64,000 nt of DNA from Robertmurraya sp. FSL R5-0851 (GTDB taxonomy: Bacteria > Bacillota > Bacilli > Bacillales > Cytobacillaceae). The stretch lies in contig NZ_JBBOOE010000001.1 in NCBI RefSeq assembly GCF_038002965.1, forward strand, positions 2,771,001 to 2,835,000, in the 5' to 3' direction. Below, piece after piece: positions 8,573 through 16,330 of this stretch (the stretch's first letter is position 1; each line of letters starts with the position of its first letter). Below the pieces are notes generated by a model. The model was not told the DNA's origin. It was given only the letters and a program-made list of their open reading frames with translations, and searched no databases. Made by a program: the position numbers and the translations under genes.

Positions 8573-8728
8573 ATGAGGGTACAAGAGGTATTACTAGATA
8601 ATAATAAAAAAAGATACATTCTTTTAGACGAGGAAGGATTGCCGGTAGTTGAGGCAGTTAGATATTTAAAATATTTGGATTCTATTGGTAGAAGCATTTT
8701 TTTAAAGTACAATACTATTAACCAATAA
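8573..8728 (+). pseudogene. N-terminal stub of a tyrosine recombinase/integrase
   Basis: The 51-residue product begins MRVQEVLLDNNKKRYILLDE and continues EGLPVVEAVRYLKYLDSIGRS, which is the typical start of a group of Bacillus site-specific integrases; in intact members the SAM-like core-binding domain follows at about this point and then the catalytic domain. Here the frame diverges after GRS and stops. No catalytic R-H-R-Y part follows. It is the remains of a mobile element next to two genes of unknown function. The family match is from memory of the N-terminal motif and should be checked by search. Confidence 0.7.
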
Positions 8729-8766
8729 TTCTCATTATTGTAAAAAACTATAGGAGTGTATTTTTT

Positions 8767-9273
8767 TTGAAAAAATATTTGTATTTCTTTCTATTTACGA
8801 TTCTCTTATTCTCTTCATTTCCAAATCAATCCCAGGCAGCTTCGACAGAAGTAACATCCGTTGGTAATACTGCGACTACAGACTATGCTCCAATTAATAA
8901 AAAAACTGGTACTGGTGGAGGGGTTTCAACTTTCGGGTTAGACTTTGCTCGTGGTACAGTCTCTTGTTATTCTATTAGCAATAACGTATATTGCCCTTGG
9001 ACAATTCAGGTTGGTGGTGATGTAATTTCTTATAGTAATGTAACTGTAGAAATTCAAAAAGACCATGGCTTCCTTAATGGAGGTTGGGAGCCCCATAAAA
9101 CTTTACCTTTCAATTATCGAATTAATACACCAAGTTCTACTATTAGAAATGAAGGATCTACTACTCTCTCTGACGGTGCATATCGTGCCCGACTTGGAGG
9201 TACATTTACCACTGTTAAAAATGGTGTGTATGGAGCATGGGCAAACGGATGGTCATACTTCGAGGTTAAATAA
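8767..9273 (+). CDS. Secreted protein of unknown function
   Basis: I do not recognise this 168-residue protein. It has a clear signal peptide (MKKYLYFFLFTILLFSSFPN) with a likely AxA-type cut after QSQA, so the mature protein is about 144 residues. The mature part is rich in Gly, Thr, Ser and aromatic residues, with two Cys (SCYSISNNVYCPW) that could form a disulphide, and alternating patterns that suggest beta structure. Start is TTG with AGGAG about ten bases upstream. A second gene begins 31 bases after its stop, so the two are probably one transcript. A toxin, adhesin or enzyme role is possible but nothing in the sequence decides it. Confidence 0.75.
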   Translation: MKKYLYFFLFTILLFSSFPNQSQAASTEVTSVGNTATTDYAPINKKTGTGGGVSTFGLDFARGTVSCYSISNNVYCPWTIQVGGDVISYSNVTVEIQKDHGFLNGGWEPHKTLPFNYRINTPSSTIRNEGSTTLSDGAYRARLGGTFTTVKNGVYGAWANGWSYFEVK

Positions 9274-9304
9274 ATTTAAATTATAGGGACTGGAGTTGTT
9301 ACCT

Positions 9305-9949
9305 TTGAAATGGTTAAGCGCCTTGGAAGAAAATGAAACAATACCGTCCAATATTTCGGAAGAAATTTCTGATTTTAAAATCAGGGCACTTGATAATGAA
9401 GAAACACTTGTCAAGGAATTTTCTATACTGACTCAGTTTTTTGTGTTATTAAGCGCCCAAGACGAAAACAGCATGACTTCATTGTCTCTACCTCATAGAA
9501 AAATCACAAAAAAAACATTAAGAGAAATTGTTGCACATTTTAATAGCAGAAAAGTTGTGTTAGAACATAATAAACCCGTTGAAATAATGCTCACTAAACC
9601 AAACAAAGAATCAATAGCTGAAATACGTTCGTGTAAGTTAAACCCAATAGTTAAGAGCCTTTATGGATCAATTAATAATGACTTATCCTATGAGTGGCGG
9701 CCACAAAAAGTTTATAAATTGCATCCTCAATTTATTGAAAAGTTTGAAGATGATAATTTTTATGTTGTTCTAAACTTTTTGCAGGAAACCTCTAATAATT
9801 CCCTAATTACTCTTCAACTATATGACTGGAATCTTGAAGAGTCATTAATAAAAAATTTAGCTATAAGATATTTAGCTCATAAGTGTAAAAACGTCTATTT
9901 ATGGATTGATGAAACGAAAAGAATAACAACGATTCAACTTGAATTATAA
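9305..9949 (+). CDS. Cytoplasmic protein of unknown function, partner of the secreted protein
   Basis: About 214 residues, no signal peptide or membrane segment, rich in Lys, Glu, Asn and Leu. I see no known domain. TTG at 9305 (MKWLSALEEN) is preferred because GGAG at 9292-9295 sits nine bases upstream; an earlier in-frame TTG at 9296 touches that site. It lies 31 bases after the secreted-protein gene and probably shares its transcript. Such a pairing is compatible with a regulator, chaperone or immunity protein for the secreted product, but this is inference only. Low GC and the integrase stub nearby suggest acquisition. Confidence 0.65.
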   Translation: MKWLSALEENETIPSNISEEISDFKIRALDNEETLVKEFSILTQFFVLLSAQDENSMTSLSLPHRKITKKTLREIVAHFNSRKVVLEHNKPVEIMLTKPNKESIAEIRSCKLNPIVKSLYGSINNDLSYEWRPQKVYKLHPQFIEKFEDDNFYVVLNFLQETSNNSLITLQLYDWNLEESLIKNLAIRYLAHKCKNVYLWIDETKRITTIQLEL

Positions 9950-9994
9950 AAAGGTTCTCTTTGATTCGTCAGCCCTGTTAAAGAATTAAGAGAA

Positions 9995-10038
9995 AAGCCG
10001 TATAACATATTAGATATATCTAATATGTTATACGGCTT
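9995..10038. terminator. 44-bp perfect palindrome between convergent genes
   Basis: Each arm is 22 bases, from AAGCCGTATAACATATTAGA to the centre at 10016/10017, with no mismatch. On the minus strand the stem is followed by a T-rich run (CTTTTCTCTT), so it can terminate the chemoreceptor transcript; on the plus strand the T-run is poor. Confidence 0.7.
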
Positions 10039-10097
10039 ATTATCATTGATTTTATTTATTTTTAGTCTTGATAACTAAAACTAGATGCTTTTCTATT

Positions 10098-10711
10098 TTA
10101 AATCTTAAATCGGTGGACTAACTTTTGTAAGGTTTCAGCCATTCCTGATAGGTCTTGAGCACTAGCGGTTACTTCTTGGAGAGTAGCAACGTTTTCTTCG
10201 GTCCCGGCTGCTACTTCTCTTGTTGTTGCAACGCTTTCTTCTGCGATTTCTTTAACCTCGCCAATTGCTTGCACGACATTTGTACTATGCATACTAAGTA
10301 GTTCGATGGCACATGAAACGTCTGATACCTTTTCAATCACATCTCCCATTGACTCTCCAATAAGAGCAAACGCTTTCTTTGCATCCTGACTATATTCAAA
10401 CCCTTCAGACACTTTGTGAGACTGTTCTTCCATTGCAGAAACAGCTAGGTCCGTTTCAGATTGGATATAAGAAATCATCTTTGTAATTTGATCAGCTGAT
10501 TTTTTGGATTCCTCTGCGAGCTTTCTTACTTCGTCTGCAACTACAGCAAAACCCTTGCCATGTTCGCCTGCTCTCGCCGCTTCGATTGCTGCATTTAGTG
10601 CTAGCAAATTCGTTTGATCTGCAACGGTGGTAATCATATTTAGGATAGAAGTAATTTCATTCGAGCGTCTCCCTAACTGACGAATAATTTGTGAAGCATT
10701 CAAAACTCCAT
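10098..10711 (-). pseudogene. Chemoreceptor, C-terminal half (split by transposon)
   Basis: Encodes the signalling tip and end of a methyl-accepting chemotaxis protein: the conserved hairpin [20 protein letters not shown], then [20 protein letters not shown], and a C-terminal methylation helix region. It has no own start. Joined to 13989-15072 after removal of the insertion it gives one frame: LINDGVL followed directly by [12 protein letters not shown]. The signalling tip itself is intact, but it is cut off from sensor, membrane part and HAMP domain. Whether any fragment is made from a transposon promoter is unknown. Confidence 0.93.
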
Positions 10712-10799
10712 TGTTTTTGACATCTTTAAATTTCCTAAAGTTGACGGTATTGCCTGTCCAGAATTAGTCGATTATAATGTCCGTATATAATTCGAAACA
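10712..10799 (+). repeat. Left end of transposon with subterminal repeats
   Basis: A 19-bp tip is followed by units starting at 10731 (TTTCCTAAAGTTGACGG), 10755 (TGTCCAGAATTAGTCG) and 10778 (TGTCCGTATATAATTCG), spaced 24 and 23 bp. These are the expected form of multiple transposase binding sites. Confidence 0.85.
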
Positions 10800-10828
10800 T
10801 TTCGACATTTATTTTGGGGAAAGGAAAA

Positions 10829-10879
10829 GACGTCCCCCATAATGTATAACTGCGCCAACAGTTATACAGGAGACGTCCC
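10829..10879 (+). promoter_or_regulatory. Hairpin framed by GACGTCCC repeats
   Basis: Stem GTATAACTG (10844-10852) with CAGTTATAC (10859-10867), loop CGCCAA, placed between two direct copies of GACGTCCC (10829-10836 and 10872-10879), just upstream of the first transposon gene. It may be a leader hairpin or an operator; the function is not shown. Confidence 0.5.
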
Positions 10880-10892
10880 ACAAAAAAAGTAT

Positions 10893-11451
10893 ATGATTAT
10901 TGTATCAGATTATCAGCTGATTGAAAACATACTTACTGGAGTTTTTAGTTAGGGGTGCGGGGAGGATTCCTTCCCCATGCTGCGGGAAAGACATGTTGGT
11001 TAGAGGTACAAAGAATCGAAAAGCCAAGGATCATACAGGTCAGAGTAAGACATATAACATCCGAAGATTGCAGTGCACCAATTGTCAGACCATTCATCAT
11101 GAACTTCCAGATTTATTGATTCCTTATAAACGCTATGAGGCTGAATGTATCGAAGACGTTCTTACGAACCCGTCCACCCACATTGTTCCCGCCGATGATT
11201 CCACTCTTTCGAGATGGTACGGCTGGTTTCATCAATTTGTGGATTATTGGATAGGCTGTTTGAATTCCATCATGATCAGAACCAACCAAGGAAATATCCC
11301 CCTGGATGTCACGTCCAAATGTTCAGGGACCGCACTTCAAAGGATAGGACGCTTGGCAGGAGATGCCAATGGATGGCTAACAAGAATTGTCCGGCCCATC
11401 GTAAATATTAATTTATGGATACACACCCGTTCTGCATTCATTGTCCAATAA
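10893..11451 (+). pseudogene. Zinc-ribbon protein of DUF6431 type, broken near its 5' end
   Basis: The body reads PSPCCGKDMLVRGTKNRKA, then RRLQCTNCQTIHHELPDLL and PYKRYEAECIEDVL, which is the DUF6431 pattern with two CxxC-like pairs that probably bind zinc. The expected start is the ATG at 10893, giving MIIVSDYQLIENILTGVFS, but this frame hits TAG (10950-10952) and the rest of the protein is in the next frame, so at least a nonsense change and a frameshift separate the start from the body. A TTG at 10921 opens the second frame but gives an unrelated N-terminus. This family travels with this type of transposon; its role there is unknown to me. Confidence 0.7.
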
Positions 11452-11495
11452 CACCTGATTTACACTCGTGATAGACACAGAGAGGAGAGTGTATC

Positions 11496-12851
11496 ATGAG
11501 GGAACATAAGAAATCAGAGGAATTGGCAGTGCAGCGTTTTCAGCTGATATCCCCTTTATTGGCAGAGGGGCTTGACGCTGGGAAGGTAAAGGAATTAAGA
11601 GACCAAATAGTGAAGGCCAGCGGTCTTTCAGAAAGAACCATCAGGCGATATTTGGCTCAATTTCAGGAAGATGGGTTTGGGGGACTAAAGCCACAAGGAA
11701 GAAAAGGTGCTCGTAAGTCTGAAGCTATCCCTCCTCATTTATTGGAACAGGCAATCCTTCTGCGTAAGGAAGTGCCAAGCCGGAGCGTAGCACAAATCAT
11801 ACAGATACTCGAGTGGGAAGGGTTGGCTGAGCCAGGACAGATCAAAAGGTCAACGCTCCAGGAAAAGCTCACTGAAAAAGGTTACAGCACACGGCATATG
11901 CGACTTTATTCCCAGACAGGAGTAGCTGCCAGGAGATTTCAGAAGCGACATCGCAACCAACTATGGCAATCAGATATCAAGTATGGCCCTTACCTGCCGA
12001 TTGGTCCCAATGGAATGAAGAAACAAGTGTATCTTGTCGCCTTTATCGACGACGCAACCAGGTTTGTGCTTCATGCAGCTTTCTACCCTACATTGGATTC
12101 AAGGATCATTGAGGATTCCTTCCGTCAGGCCATCCAGAAGTATGGTGTTCCAGAGGCTGTCTATTTTGATAATGGAAAGCAATATCGAACCAAATGGATG
12201 TCGCGTACCTGCTCAAAAATAGGCACCCGCCTTACTTACACACGGCCGTACTCAGCTGAATCAAAAGGGAAAATTGAACGCTTCAATAGAATCATAGATT
12301 CATTCATCAGTGAGGCTGTCATCGAAAAACCCAATACACTTGATCGTCTGAATGAGCTTTTCCAAGTGTGGCTGACAGAGTGTTATCAGAATAAGCCTCA
12401 TTCTGCACTTGGGGAGAAAATTAGCCCGGAAACGGCATTTCGTTCAGATAAGAAAGCGATTCGGTTCATCGATCCGGATACGTTGAGTAATGCATTTCTC
12501 CATTGTGAAACGAGAAAAGTCGATAAATCAGGATGTATCAGCTTCATGGATCAAAAATATGAGGTGGGCCTGGCATTCATTGGACGACAGGTTGAGGTTG
12601 TTTATGACCCTGCGAATATCAAGGAGCTGACCATTGAGTTCGAGGATCATACTCCTTGGAAGGCCAAAAAGCTTGTCATAGGGGAAAGAGCTGGGAAGCG
12701 TCCTGCATTACCTGAGCACCTACAGGTGCAGGATGTAGAATCTTCAAGACTATTAAAGGCAGCTGAACGAAAGAACCAAAAACGTCAAACTGAACAGAAA
12801 CCTGCCGTGACCTTCCGTGCCGTTTGGAAGGAGGATGATTCTCGTGTTTGA
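11496..12851 (+). CDS. DDE transposase (rve integrase core, TniA/IS481-like)
   Basis: DNA strand-transfer enzyme of the element, 451 residues. An N-terminal HTH region (SGLSERTIRRYLAQF, about residues 42-56) is followed by a second helical region and the RNase-H-like core. The catalytic triad is D160 (LWQSDIK), D225 (YFDNGKQYR) and E261 (SKGKIERFNR), a classic D,D-35-E spacing. The C-terminal part resembles the Mu-type beta-barrel and ends in a basic tail that probably contacts the ATPase. Start ATG after GAGAGGAG. The stop overlaps the start of the ATPase gene, as in two-component transposition operons. No defect is visible. Confidence 0.93.
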   Translation: MREHKKSEELAVQRFQLISPLLAEGLDAGKVKELRDQIVKASGLSERTIRRYLAQFQEDGFGGLKPQGRKGARKSEAIPPHLLEQAILLRKEVPSRSVAQIIQILEWEGLAEPGQIKRSTLQEKLTEKGYSTRHMRLYSQTGVAARRFQKRHRNQLWQSDIKYGPYLPIGPNGMKKQVYLVAFIDDATRFVLHAAFYPTLDSRIIEDSFRQAIQKYGVPEAVYFDNGKQYRTKWMSRTCSKIGTRLTYTRPYSAESKGKIERFNRIIDSFISEAVIEKPNTLDRLNELFQVWLTECYQNKPHSALGEKISPETAFRSDKKAIRFIDPDTLSNAFLHCETRKVDKSGCISFMDQKYEVGLAFIGRQVEVVYDPANIKELTIEFEDHTPWKAKKLVIGERAGKRPALPEHLQVQDVESSRLLKAAERKNQKRQTEQKPAVTFRAVWKEDDSRV

Positions 12852-13644
12852 AGCCTTCTATGAAATGGATAACACCCCTTTCGCCAGAGATCTTCCGACT
12901 GATCAATTGTATGATTCCTCCATGATGCAAGAAATCCTTGGAAGGCTGAAGTACACAGCTGAAAGACAGCTTTTTGCCGTTTTGAGTGGGGATAGTGGTA
13001 CTGGAAAGACCACGACCATCCGTAAGTTTGTGGACAAATTGGATAAAGGGAAATTCCATATCCTTTACCTGTCCGACTCTAAATTAACACCTCGTCATTT
13101 TTACAAAGGTCTTTTGGAACAGTTAGGCTCCGAAGCGAAGTTTTATCGAGGAGATGCAAAACGGCAGCTTCATCGTGAGATTGAATTAATGAAAGGCATA
13201 CGAGGGCTACAACCTGTGGTGGTAGTGGACGAAGCCCATCTTCTGGACCGGGAAATGCTTGAAGAGGTTCGTTTCTTACTGAACTTCAAAATGGATTCGC
13301 AAAGTCCGATGGCACTCATTCTCGTCGGTCAAAGTGAATTGTGGGATCGTCTTCGACTCCAATCCTACGCAGCGATACGCCAAAGAATCGATATCCAATT
13401 CCAGTTAGGACATCTCGATCGTGCCCAGGTTGAGGAATATGTTTCTAGGCATCTTCGTTATGCTGGAGTTGATCAACCAATTTTCTCTGACGGGGCGCTC
13501 GACGAAATCCATCGGTTTTCTGGTGGTGCCGCAAGGCTGATAAATAAACTCTGCACACATAGTCTACTCTATGGCTCACAAAATGGCCGAAGGATCATTG
13601 ACGACCATATGATCAAGCAAGTCATACAGGGTGAGCTTTCATGA
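12844..13644 (+). CDS. AAA+ ATPase, TniB/ExeA-like transposition partner
   Basis: 266 residues. Walker A is GDSGTGKTT (49-57), Walker B VVVVDEAHLL (125-134), a sensor-1-like VGQSEL (161-166) and an arginine-finger candidate in AIRQRID. ATPases of this kind (TniB, MuB, TnsC) bind target DNA and activate the transposase, often conferring target choice. GTG at 12844 is chosen because GGAAGGAGG (12826-12834) lies nine bases upstream; the ATG at 12835 touches that site. It overlaps the transposase gene by eight bases and the next gene by four, which suggests translational coupling. Confidence 0.93.
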   Translation: MFEAFYEMDNTPFARDLPTDQLYDSSMMQEILGRLKYTAERQLFAVLSGDSGTGKTTTIRKFVDKLDKGKFHILYLSDSKLTPRHFYKGLLEQLGSEAKFYRGDAKRQLHREIELMKGIRGLQPVVVVDEAHLLDREMLEEVRFLLNFKMDSQSPMALILVGQSELWDRLRLQSYAAIRQRIDIQFQLGHLDRAQVEEYVSRHLRYAGVDQPIFSDGALDEIHRFSGGAARLINKLCTHSLLYGSQNGRRIIDDHMIKQVIQGELS

Positions 13645-13877
13645 AAAGTCGCTGGAAAGAAATGAATTACAATGAAGAGTTGGATTGTTGGGTCGTGTTT
13701 TGGGGAGACAATTCTGGTTATAAGATGAGATGTGGTGAATGGTTTGATCTACATCTGGGAAGTGGGAAGACTCTTTCCTGCCGCTTGGAATTGGGCAGAG
13801 ACTGGTATATCCTTACGGGTCGAAATGATGTTAGGTTCTACCTTAAGAAAAATGAGACGTATCAAGTTGATTTGTAA
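13641..13877 (+). CDS. Small DUF5348-type protein of the transposon
   Basis: 78 residues, rich in Trp, Gly and charged residues (MKSRWKEMNYNEELDCWVVF), with a likely small beta fold. It starts at an ATGA overlap with the ATPase stop and is followed by the transposon's terminator. I recognise the protein as the companion usually found in this gene order; no activity is known to me. Its position as last gene of the operon suggests an accessory role in transposition or its control. Confidence 0.75.
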   Translation: MKSRWKEMNYNEELDCWVVFWGDNSGYKMRCGEWFDLHLGSGKTLSCRLELGRDWYILTGRNDVRFYLKKNETYQVDL

Positions 13878-13884
13878 ATCATTA

Positions 13885-13917
13885 GGGAAGCATGTGAACT
13901 GCTTCCCTTTCATTTTT
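13885..13917 (+). terminator. Terminator of the transposon operon
   Basis: GGGAAGCA (13885-13892) pairs with TGCTTCCC (13900-13907), then TTTCATTTTT. Confidence 0.85.
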
Positions 13918-13988
13918 GGACAGTGAATCCGTCAGTTTTAGGACAATCAACACCGTCAAGTTCTGGACATTGGAGAACGTCATTAACA
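13908..13988 (-). repeat. Right end of transposon with subterminal repeats
   Basis: Read inward from 13988: a 19-bp tip, then TGTCCAGAACTTGACGG, TGTCCTAAAACTGACGG and TGTCCAAAAATG, at 24- and 23-bp spacing. The spacing equals that at the left end. Confidence 0.85.
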
Positions 13989-15072
13989 CTCCATCATTGA
14001 TAAGGTTCATTTGGTTAACAACTTTTTCGATAGATAATGCTCCTTGATCAGTAACATTAAACGTGTTATCGGCTGTGACGAGCATTTTTTCACTACTTTT
14101 TGTAATTAAGTTTATATTGCTAGACATCTCTTCAATTAATGAGTGAATTTGGGTTAAATGTTGCAGTTGCATATCCATACCCTCTGAGTTTTGTTCAACA
14201 ATATGAGAAATTGTTTCACTTGCTTGAGTACTATCCTGCGCACTTGTACTTAGTTGTTCACTACTCGCTGCAACTTGAGCTGATGAATCTCTCACTTGCA
14301 CTACTACTTCTCTTAGTCCTGAAACCATTAAGTTCACAGACTGTATCATGGCTCCAATTTCATCTTTATTTTTCACTTGAATTTCATCAATAGAAAGATC
14401 CCCACTCGCTACCTTCTCAATGGCCTTAGATGCATGAACAATTGGTTTTGCAATCTGTAGGCTAATAATCATCGCTAGTGCTAATGCCACAAGAATCGCA
14501 GCAGCACTTATAACAATCATTATTGTAACGATTCCATCTATTTTTTTTGTAGTCAAACCACTCGCATGTTCTAAATGTTTTTCCTGAATAGATAGAAGTT
14601 CATTTACTTTTGCATTAAACTGCATGCCTAACGTTTGTGCAGTTGATTTTGCTAGGATTAAATACCCTAGTTCATCGTTGTCTTTTTTCATTTGTATTTG
14701 GTCTTGAGCAAACTTCGAATCATTTTTTGACATTTCCTCAAGAGCAGTTAATGTAGTTAATAACTCCTTATCAGTGATGGTTGTTTTTAACTTTTTCATA
14801 GAGTTATCAAAGCTTTTTACTGCCTCATTGTATTCTGTAAGATAATCAGCTTCTCCTGTGAGTAGGAAGCTCCTAACGGCTGCTGATTTTCTAATCATTT
14901 GTTCTTGAAGATTTTTCACTTCTAACTTTTGACCTACTTCTTCTTTTAAGAATGATTGATACGTATTGTTTACTGAATAAAGTTGAAAAATTCCAGCACT
15001 TGCTACAACTACTAACATAATTAAAACAATTACAAAACTACCTATAATTTTTTTTCGAACAGTGATATTCAT
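13989..15072 (-). pseudogene. Chemoreceptor, N-terminal half (split by transposon)
   Basis: Encodes the sensor and membrane part of a methyl-accepting chemotaxis protein: TM1 at about 10-30, a periplasmic-side helical bundle to about residue 185, TM2 at about 187-210, a HAMP domain (QIAKPIVHASKAIEKVASGDLSI), and the start of the cytoplasmic coiled coil. The start ATG follows GGGGGAG. With the transposon in place the frame runs on into foreign sequence and stops at 13882. The restored gene would be 1,692 bases and 563 residues. The ligand is unknown. Confidence 0.93.
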
Positions 15073-15172
15073 GATTGCTCCCCCATTTATAGGATATACT
15101 TTATACCTATATTAACAATAGTCCTTTTGTAATGGAAGCGTTTTATTTAAAACGAAAAGAAATAGACAAAAT

Positions 15173-16261
15173 CTATTTCTTTTCATAAGGAGCTACTTGA
15201 TAAAAATAATTTGGCAATTGAGTGCTGTTGTCATATTGTTGGTGAAAAATATGGGTTAATGCGGGAGAAACAGGGGGTATTAACCAAGTCCAATTGCCTG
15301 TTAATTTTCGTCTTTTTTCTTTCTCTTTTTCTTCAAACAACTTAAACTGAGCCGCTGCGGTGTGATGGTCAACAATACTAACTCCAGCTTTTTTATAGGA
15401 ATATAGCACCGCTCGGTTTACTTCAAGTAGCGCTCGATCCTTCCAAAGACTATTATTTCTAGACATATCCAATTTCATATAATCAGCAACTATAGGCAAC
15501 ACATTATATCTGTCTTCATCCGCTAAATTTCTAGCCCCTATTTCCGTTCCCATATACCAACCATTAAATGGGGCAGCCGTGTAATGAATTCCACCAATTT
15601 CAAGAAGCATGTCAGCGATCATCGGTACACCATACCATTTTAATCCTAGTTCTTCAAACCACTCATATTCCGGATGTGAAAGATTGACCTCAAGAACGAG
15701 GCTCGGAGGAATAGTACACCAATTTGGTTTTTCATTATTTACTTGAACCACTAGAGGTAAAAGGTCATAATTTGTATGCTTCCCCTCCCACCCAAGCTCT
15801 TCACACACCTTTGTAAATGGAATAGAATGAGGATCTCCAATCAATCCGTGCTGTGAATCATATCCAGCATATCGTACAAGCTGGTGGTTCCAAATCCGAA
15901 CAGAATGTTCCTTTGTCTCTTGTTTAAAAATAGATATAGTAGGTCTAATATGACCATTGTTTGTCGCAAATTTGATATGTTCGAAAAGTGCATGAATGAT
16001 CTCATCTGCTTCATGTAAATGTCGATAATCTTTAACAATCAAAGATTCCCAAAACAAACGTCCTATACATTTATTACTATTTCTCCATGCCATCTTTGCC
16101 CCATGAGAAAGTTCTTCATATGTATGTTCATATGTTCCCGTCTTACGAATCGAACTTTTTACTTCTTCCACTCTTGCTAACAAGGTAACAGAATCTTTTT
16201 CTAGTTCTAAATAGCAAAGATTGAGAAACTCTTCTGCTTTTTGGAGTAAATCTTCATTCAA
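15173..16261 (-). CDS. nos: Bacterial nitric oxide synthase oxygenase
   Basis: Haem enzyme that makes NO from L-arginine; 362 residues, equal to the oxygenase domain of animal NOS with no reductase domain, as in other bacilli. The haem-thiolate is Cys65 in [15 protein letters not shown]. The arginine-binding Glu sits in [20 protein letters not shown], and the C-terminal [13 protein letters not shown] is the pterin/dimer region. Electrons would come from general flavodoxin reductases. The start is TTG with GTGAGGG about eight bases upstream. It stands alone, downstream of alaX on the same strand. Confidence 0.97.
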   Translation of the reverse strand: MNEDLLQKAEEFLNLCYLELEKDSVTLLARVEEVKSSIRKTGTYEHTYEELSHGAKMAWRNSNKCIGRLFWESLIVKDYRHLHEADEIIHALFEHIKFATNNGHIRPTISIFKQETKEHSVRIWNHQLVRYAGYDSQHGLIGDPHSIPFTKVCEELGWEGKHTNYDLLPLVVQVNNEKPNWCTIPPSLVLEVNLSHPEYEWFEELGLKWYGVPMIADMLLEIGGIHYTAAPFNGWYMGTEIGARNLADEDRYNVLPIVADYMKLDMSRNNSLWKDRALLEVNRAVLYSYKKAGVSIVDHHTAAAQFKLFEEKEKEKRRKLTGNWTWLIPPVSPALTHIFHQQYDNSTQLPNYFYQVAPYEKK

Positions 16262-16330
16262 AGCTAATCCCTCACGTTTTTTAGTTTACATAATAATATT
16301 ATCGTATTCTTAAATTTCACCTGGAAATAT

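Larger units (their letters stand above)
10712..13988 (+). mobile_element. 3,277-bp transposon: DUF6431-like gene, DDE transposase, AAA ATPase, DUF5348
   Basis: The boundaries are supported by three independent signs. The tips match as inverted repeats (TGTTTTTGACATCTTTAAA on the left, TGTTAATGACGTTCTCCAA on the right). The 6-bp target duplication CTCCAT occurs at 10706-10711 and 13989-13994. Deleting the element plus one copy restores the chemoreceptor frame. Each end carries further direct copies of a TGTCC-type motif every 22-24 bp. A transposase with D,D-35-E and a partner AAA ATPase place it with the Mu/Tn7/Tn5053-like, target-selecting group. All three downstream genes overlap or abut and are intact; the first gene is damaged. 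Confidence 0.95.
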
